Origin: Mycteria americana
Taxonomy: Eukaryota; Chordata; Aves; Ciconiiformes; Ciconiidae
DNA: 64,000 nt
NCBI RefSeq assembly: GCF_035582795.1
Contig: NW_027445436.1
Coordinates: forward strand, 4,958,770 to 5,022,769
Direction: 5' to 3'
Each line of letters begins with the position of its first letter. Position 1 is the stretch's first letter. Shown piece after piece: positions 58,291-64,000 of this stretch. The notes beneath the pieces are model-generated. The model did not search any database. It saw only the letters and a list, made by a program, of their open reading frames with translations, and was not told the origin of the DNA. The position numbers and the translations under genes are program-made.

Positions 58291-58445
58291 GAGCAGTAGA
58301 AAATGAGGATGAATGGTGGGTAACACCCACCCGACAAGTCATAGTTACCCCACAAATAATGATAAAAATAGCAGAGGAAAAACAGAGAGAAACACATTGG
58401 GGAATTGAAGCGACGATTGTGGATTTACAGAAATCAAGATTGCTG
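58291..58445 (+). pseudogene. pol: Integrase N-terminal scrap of provirus F
   Basis: A short frame with RQVIVTPQIMIKIAEEKQRETHWG matches the integrase zinc-domain start seen in C. It then passes directly to env sequence, so the catalytic core is deleted. Confidence 0.65.
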
Positions 58446-58800
58446 TGTGCACATCCCAAATGTTACAGCTGCTTTGAATGAACAAATAGATGATATGAAG
58501 AGGGTGGCACAGCAGACTCAAGGTTTAAGGAGTAAAATGCAAAAAAATGGGTTAGGCCAAATTTTGGGACATTTTGGATTTCCTCTTAAAGGATGGATAA
58601 CTGAGTTGTTGCACACACTAATCATTTTGATTACAGTTGTTTTGATTACAGTTGTTTTGGTGATTTGTTTGGTTTATCAATGTTTAAAGAAAATGTTGAC
58701 ACAGACAATGTCTAGGAACTCTATAGCAATTTTAAAATCAGTGATGAAGCATCATACACCGATGCCGGGAGAGAAGCCACCTGCTTATGTTGAGATATGA
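58446..58800 (+). pseudogene. env: env transmembrane end of provirus F
   Basis: The frame ends at TGA 58798. A polar helix (QIDDMKRVAQQTQG) precedes a hydrophobic anchor of about 25 residues with VVLITVVLVICLVY (about 58610-58685) and a cytoplasmic tail ending PGEKPPAYVEI, including a PPAY late-domain-like motif. Surface subunit, cleavage site and fusion region are missing. Confidence 0.8.
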
Positions 58801-58844
58801 AATATTAAGAGTGGAAGTATTGAAAAGATGATTATTTCAAAACT

Positions 58845-58860
58845 TCCAAAGGGGGGGAAA
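58845..58860 (+). promoter_or_regulatory. Polypurine tract of provirus F
   Basis: CCAAAGGGGGGGAAA directly before the 3' LTR at 58861. Confidence 0.85.
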
Positions 58861-59519
58861 TGTAACCAGATGTAACCAAAGTGATTAGTTTGTTCTTTTG
58901 TAACTAAGCAACATAGAGATAGGAGCGGGATGGACAATACTTTAATGTTGTGTTTATACATCTATGGCTATGGATATGCTACTATGCCCAAAGACAATTG
59001 GATGAGGAGTAGTACGGACATGCTGCTATGCTCCCAGTACAGCCCCAGCCCATCTTGACAACGAGTCGAGGGGTAGTTAGAATAATTGGTTTGTGTTAGA
59101 ATAGGAATAAGGGTGCCAAATCATTGTTAGGGACCATGCACCGTGAAGAAGGGAAGCAAGTTACATAAGCAAGGTGATATTGCGCATGTCCAGAAGAAGG
59201 GGTCAGCTAAAGGACACACCTGTACGATCACCCAGGACCACCAGAGACCCCCACGGAAGCCCCTCGGAGTTCAAGGACTCATGCGTAATGACCACACAAA
59301 TATGATAATTAGTTCTGGGAAATAGAATGAATATGCATGGTCATTCTGGGAAATTTGATGCATATGTATGTAACTGGACAATATAAGCTTTGGTTGATGT
59401 AACCTGCGGTATGCACGCTAGGTGGAACGATCCCCCGTGCATCCAGTGCCGTAATAAAGAATGCCTGCTTCTTAATACTACATTGGTGTTAAGGAGTTTG
59501 ACTCCCGATTTCGGTGACA
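58861..59519 (+). repeat. 3' LTR of provirus F
   Basis: Full 659 bp, same ends as the 5' LTR. Several of its differences from the 5' LTR (for example at 58964-58984) agree with the solo LTR at 37159, which suggests those positions changed in the 5' LTR or that the LTRs have mixed origin. Confidence 0.95.
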
Positions 59520-61070
59520 TGACAACTTTACCTGTAACTTGTCCCTGCTGATGCAATTAGGTTGCCCACACATTAAAAATTCCCAGTCCTTCTGCTTCCC
59601 CTTCAAGATCTGCAGGGTTTCTTCCCTCCAGTCATTGTGATTGTGGGTCTTCCCAGGGTAATTCTTCCTGATGATAATTTCCTTCTTTTGCCCTCTCCTG
59701 CGGCTGGAGTGGTCATTCCCACTGTATATGCCCTAAATTCCCACAATTATAACACTCCCTTCCAACATTCCTTCCCAATCCCCTTTCTTTTCTCCCAAAT
59801 CTTAGTTCAGACCTAGTATCCAGTCTCTTTCCTCTGCCCCCCCCGTCTCTCACTTGCAAATACCTTGCTAAAGTCGAGGCCAGTAAATTGGTACCCATAC
59901 CAATGGTACCAGTAAATTGGTACCCTTACCATTGGTACAGCCTCCTGCTCTTTTGGGGTTTTTTTCCCTTTCTTTAATCCGCTCAGCTTTTTACCTTTCC
60001 TCACGCCCGTCATATACAAACACAGCAATACTCAAAATCTTTTGCAAATTCTCTCTCTGCCACCCAGGCATGTGTTCTTTAAAGTAATTCTGTATATCGG
60101 GTGCCACCTGATCCACAAAGATACTAATCACGAGCGCATCATTAAAATTCTGCGGCATCATTCCTCCGTATTTTAACAAAGCTTGTTGGAGTCATCCCCA
60201 AAAATCACTAGGATGCTCATCAGGTCTCTGCCTGCATTCTTGTACTTTAGTCCAGTTCACTCCTAGTTCCCCACATGCTCTAATGGCTTCTACCAAATTC
60301 CGGAGCCCTGTCTGACAAACGGCTCGATCCCCTGCATGATTATAGTCCCAGTTTGGATCATTTGCTAGCCAGGGGTCTCTGTTTCCTCCCACCTGTTGAG
60401 CCAAATCAGCATCCTTATTCATTATTTTCTCTCTTTCATCAGGGTGAAAAAGTTCCCTTAATAGTATTTGAGTGTCACTCCAATTTGGATTATACTCCGT
60501 ACATATATTCGAGAATAATTGGGCACACCTCTTGGTGTCTTCCCTTAGGCGGGGCATCTTACTTCCCCACAACGCTAAGTCACCAGGTTTCCAAGGCTGG
60601 TGCCTATAAAAGGTTAATACTGGCGCAGTCTCTGCCGGGGCCCCAGGGTGCATAGCAGCAGGATTAGGAACGTGAGTCATAGTCATAGGAAAGAACCCGG
60701 CAGCCAGAGGGTTAAGAGGAGGAGAGTCAGAAGAAGACAGATAAGAAGACAGATAAGGCAGGGTTGAACTATGAAGGGATTTCTTTCTCGGGTAGCTTTT
60801 TTTTTTTTACTTTTGTCCTGGGAGTTTCCTTTCTCTAGACCATGCATGCCATATATACCAGTAATCTATTTGGTATGGGTACCTATCCTCCAGTCTATGA
60901 CTTAAATACATTAATTTGTGTGGATCCATTCTTGCAATAAACGGCCATTCACCTTGGTATAATTTGATTGCGCGCTTTTTAGATAATTCTGCTGTACCAT
61001 AAATTTTCTCCCAATTTTGTAAGACCTCGGCCAAGGGCGTCCCCTTTTCTACGCTAGGTACATTTCCCAT
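59520..61070 (-). pseudogene. gag: gag and protease start of provirus G
   Basis: On the minus strand ATG at 61070 gives MGNVPSVEKG (glycine-2 start) and matrix sequence to a stop near 60807. 60686-60192 holds capsid (FYRHQPWKPGDLALW, NPNWSDTQILLRELF and a homology region). 60179-59991 holds the capsid end, followed by an Arg/Lys-rich nucleocapsid and a zinc knuckle CYNCGNLGHIQWE near 59740. Its final Cys codon has become TGA. Sequence to 59520 is the gag-protease junction, where provirus F begins. Confidence 0.85.
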
Positions 61071-61114
61071 TTCTTCTTTTTTTTCCCCCCCCCTAGTATC
61101 AGGGTCTCACTTAT

Positions 61115-61231
61115 GTGCGTTTTATGCTGGTCAGGCCACGCACCAACTTTTGCTTCTTGTGCGCTTTACGCTGACCAGGCCGCACACCCTCTCTTTCTTC
61201 TTGTGCGGTTTATGCTGATCAGGCCATGCAC
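61115..61231 (-). repeat. 44-bp tandem hairpin array in the G leader
   Basis: Three units start at 61115, 61159 and 61203 (period exactly 44 bp). Each has GTGCG at the left and CGCAC (or TGCAC in unit 3) 27-29 bases on, with a conserved TTTA(T/C)GCTG(A/G)(T/C)CAGGC loop. It lies between primer site and gag. Confidence 0.9.
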
Positions 61232-61376
61232 CACCCCGATCACTAGTCTCAAGTCTGCTCAGGGAATTTTAACACTCACCTGTCAGAGCCTCCCATTCCA
61301 AAGGTCCCAGGTGAATTCACCCGCTACTGGCAGTTGGGTGTTTGGAGGTGGGAGGATCCGAGGGCGCTGGCCTAGG

Positions 61377-61394
61377 GTCCCATCTGGGTTGCCA
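61377..61394 (-). promoter_or_regulatory. Primer-binding site of provirus G
   Basis: Minus strand reads TGGCAACCCAGATGGGAC, 3 bp from the LTR end, closely related to the sites in C and F. Confidence 0.7.
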
Positions 61395-61397
61395 AAC

Positions 61398-62603
61398 TGT
61401 TAAAGCAGAAGCCGCTGCCCGAGCACTCACACACCATTCAGGGAGTGGCACACACACCACCCGAGACTTTAACTGCTAGGACCTGAGTCCCTTCGCAGCG
61501 GGCAGCTCCACTGAGATGACAGGTGCCCTTTTTTTGACTCCTCGCTCACACACACACTCACTCTCGGGCACTTCCTCTCCCCTCTGGCTCGACCCTAGGT
61601 TTCCCAAAGGGGAGTCTCCGATACGACATACGCCGGACGAATTTATTGATTGGTACAGCGGTGAAAACAGCTCGAGCTGGGTGCCTCTGGAGAGGGACCC
61701 AGAACAAAGAAATCCCTGGGCAATTATACCCTTACAGTTTAAATTCCCCTCCCCTCAGGAGACAGTTTGGACCAATAGTAGTATTAGGGTCTGGGGTCTT
61801 CCCGTTCTTCATTGGGTCCCTTTGTTGTCTCTAGGTGGGCCAATTCTTCTCTTATCTCTAAGGTTGCAGCTTCTGCTAAGGTTGAAGCCTCCTTATCTTT
61901 CTGGTTTGCACTGGTTTCAGGGGCCTTCCTTCATGTAGCCAAGTAAAAGTTCAGTGCACAGTCAGTAGATCCAGGTGAAAGTCCACAGCTTGCGGCCTAA
62001 GGCTTTCACAAGCCTTGATACTGTTATCCCACAAGTGTGAGGTCGTTTACCCGGTGTGCAGGATGCCAATATACACACAGGGCAGAGGTATTTTATTTCA
62101 TGTCTGCACAGAGATGGGTGCTAGGTGGTAGCTCCACAAAGCTAGCACAAAGTTTGGTCATGCAGGTACAGTATTTATACAGTCCAGTTATGCATATGCA
62201 TAAGTAATTACACAAAGCAGTTTTCTATTGGTCTACATTTCTCTTGTTTCAACTTAAAGCTACAGTGCTACTTTAATATTCTGTGCATGCTCAAAGGTGA
62301 GGGGTCTCTGCTTGGGCCGGGATCTCCAGCTCGAGGGGTGTGACTTAGTATTATAATGAGGATAGTTCACGTGAGGGTGCTTCTTATCACGCTTCTACTA
62401 GTTGTTTCAGATGGTTCCCAAAACATCTTAATTAGCTTACATATTTCTCCAGGATGTGCTTTACTCCCAATTTCTTGTTTAGACGTTCCACTTTCCAGCC
62501 TGAATCCCCCTTATCAGTTTTGCGTAAGTCCTGGCCTTCCACCAGCTCCTGTTAGACTACACTGTTAGACTACAATACTAATGCTAAAGTGAGTACTACA
62601 ACA
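61398..62603 (-). repeat. Composite 5' LTR of provirus G
   Basis: On the minus strand, 62603-62022 is an E-type LTR (TGTTGTAGTA start, AATAAAATACC near 62096, end near 62022). It is followed by about 80 bp of linker and a second LTR-like unit to 61398 with its own AATAAA (near 61641). GGGA outside 62603 matches GGGA outside 54009, so both parts were integrated as one unit. The outer boundaries are firm, the internal ones approximate. Confidence 0.7.
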
Positions 62604-64000
62604 GGGAGTGTCAATCAGAGTTTAATACTCCCATTTTGCCAGTAAGAATGCCTAATTCTCCAGAATATGGGTTGGTACAGGACTTGTGGGAAATTAACAC
62701 TTGAACAGTCAATGTCCACCCTGTGGTGCCAAACCCGTATACGTTACTTGCTTCCATCCCTGAAAATAATATGTATTTTACAGTTCTGGATTTAAAAGAT
62801 GCTTTCTTTTGCATTCCGGTGGATGAACAGAGTCAGCTCATCTTTGCTTTCGAATGGGAAAGCCCGACCACAGGACGAAAGACTCAACTATGTTGAACTG
62901 TACTACTACGAGGATTCAAAAATAGCCCAACGTTATTTGGCAATGTATTGGCAAAAGAATTGGAACAATGGCAGGGTAATAATGGACACATAACCTTGTT
63001 GCGATATGTTGATGATTTATTAATTGGCTCAAGCAATTACAGTGAATGTTTTGAAGCTACAATTAGTTTGCTGAACTGTTTAGGACTTGCAGGATATTGC
63101 GTCTCTGAAAAAAAAAAAAAAAGCCACAAATAGCAAAAGATAGAGTTCGATACCTGGGATTTGAAATCACGCAGGGACAGAGGAAACTGAGCACAGAGTG
63201 GAAGGAGGCAATTTGTAGAATTGCTGTACCTACATCAAAAAAACAACTGAGAGGATTCTTGGGTATGTCCGGATGGTGTTGGTGGTGGATTCCTAATTTT
63301 GGACTGATCGCTAAACCACTATATGCTGCCATCAAGGGTCCAGAGGGACTATTTGAATGGACTGCTGAGTGTCAAAAGGGTTTTGACCTTTTCAGCTGTA
63401 TGTGCATGAGAGGCAACAGGTGGCTTTAGGGGTCCTAACTCAAATGTTGGGAAGCTGGAAGAGACCTGTGGGGTATTTCTCTAAACAATTAGATGAAGTC
63501 AGTAAAGGATGGCCTGCTTGTCTGAGACCTGTTGCTGCAGCAGTGATTTTAATTGAAGAGGCCAGGAAACTGACCCTGGGACAACCCATGACCGTGTTTG
63601 TACCCCATGCTGTGATCTCTCTCCTAGTAAACAAGGGGCACCATTGGATTTCTCCTAGCAGACTGGCCAAATACCAGGCTGTTCTGCTGGAGCAGGATGA
63701 CGTTACCCTTTCAATATCTGTCACTTTAAATCCTGCGACTTTGCTACCGATCTCAGAACAAGATGAATTACAACATGATTGTCTGACAACAATCGAACAA
63801 GTTTATTCCAGCCGACCGGATTTACAGGATACTCCTCTTTCTGATTTTGATTTAGAATTATATACAGATGGAAGCAGTTTCATGTCTGGAGGAAAGCGAT
63901 GTGCTGGATATGCAATAGTGACCAGAGACCATGTTTTGGAAGCCGAATCTTTGCCTTATAATACTTCAGTCCAGAAGGCGGAATTGATTGCTCTAAGTCG
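62604..64000 (+). pseudogene. pol: Reverse transcriptase-RNase H of provirus E, continued
   Basis: Picks up the codon broken at 54008. FNTPILPV, HPVVPNPYTLL, VLDLKDAFFCIPV, NSPTLFGN, YVDD (63005-63016), LGFEITQGQRKLS and LGMSGWCWWW follow in order with stops near 62702 and 62894 and a 14-A run (63110-63123) that shifts frame. The connection domain and the RNase H start LYTDGSSFMSGGKR (about 63859) reach the window edge. Confidence 0.9.

Larger units (their letters stand above)
54091..59519 (+). mobile_element. Gamma-type provirus F, both LTRs present
   Basis: Two 659-bp LTRs enclose primer site, hairpin leader, gag, protease, reverse transcriptase, RNase H, a short integrase piece, the transmembrane end of env and a polypurine tract. 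By eye the LTRs differ at about 18 positions. Flanks are CTAG and TGAC, so there is no duplication. The left flank is G 3' LTR and the right flank is G gag-pro. Capsid, most of integrase and most of env are deleted. Confidence 0.92.
54009..62603 (-). mobile_element. Gamma-type provirus G (minus), split by provirus F
   Basis: Flanked by GGGA (54005-54008 and 62604-62607) in the reverse transcriptase of E. On the minus strand: composite 5' LTR (62603-61398), primer site, repeated leader, gag (61070 to about 59540), then provirus F. Beyond it lies only the last 82 bp of its 3' LTR (54090-54009). Its pol, env and most of the 3' LTR are gone. Confidence 0.85.
51220..64000 (+). mobile_element. Gamma-type provirus E, interrupted, runs off the window
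   Basis: 5' LTR 51220-51799, primer site, repeated leader, long gag, nucleocapsid/protease, start of reverse transcriptase to 54008. Then come 8.6 kb of provirus G (with F inside), and reverse transcriptase resumes at 62604. Codons join exactly across the GGGA duplication. Integrase, env and 3' LTR would lie beyond 64000. It inserted in the Polinton integrase gene. Gag and pol are of the C/F/G family. Confidence 0.9.

Noticed and set aside
55047..61231. CRISPR-like arrays
   Set aside because: The short repeats in the F and G leaders have no unique spacers of constant length and sit in retroviral leaders of an animal genome.

Overview
This is bird nuclear DNA. The CR1 LINE fragments end in the avian octamer tail (ATTCTATG units), and several LTRs are of types I know from bird genomes. 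There is no bacterial or organellar gene organisation. Well over half of the window is transposon-derived. Density this high is typical of avian W-linked or other slow-recombining DNA, but the sequence does not show which chromosome this is. The only candidate host gene is a CpG-rich promoter with a 25-codon first exon (28820-28894) and two possible downstream exons (34685-34750, 35415-35533). I do not recognise it.

Left part (1-25.6 kb): an internally deleted ERVL-like provirus A (2049-5702, tRNA-Lys1,2-type primer site) carries a nested solo LTR (4895-5470). It is followed by a CR1 tail (5958-6745), another solo LTR (6780-7373), a gamma-type provirus C (9785-16373, 4-bp GAAG duplication, composite 3' LTR) and a different provirus D (16627-23934, 5-bp CACTC duplication, tRNA-Ser primer site). 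The 5' LTR of D is a perfect foldback of U5. D has a coiled-coil first gene, broken pol and a two-module env split by a CR1. Middle (25.6-44 kb): mostly single-copy DNA with the candidate host exons, solo LTRs (33879-34632, 35696-36267, 37159-37817 nested inside 36960-38408) and a CR1 (42643-43753).

Right part (44-64 kb): ERVL-like provirus B (about 44030-47792), then a minus-strand remnant of a Polinton/Maverick (adintovirus-like) DNA virus (48871-51219). The remnant carries an integrase chromodomain end, two capsid-type genes and a pX-like core gene. Provirus E (+) interrupts its integrase gene at 51220. Provirus G (-) lies in the reverse transcriptase of E with GGGA duplications. Provirus F (+, two 659-bp LTRs) lies inside G. 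The order of events is therefore Polinton, then E, then G, then F.

All protein genes of the elements are broken by stops, frameshifts or deletions, except a 369-codon CR1 reverse-transcriptase frame on the minus strand (19918-21027). The most interesting signals are non-coding. The D provirus looks like an integrated self-primed strong-stop product. In C, E, F and G the leader between primer site and gag carries a family-specific tandem array of repeats or hairpins. In F these are four tRNA T-arm look-alikes, one of which matches the T arm expected of its own primer tRNA.
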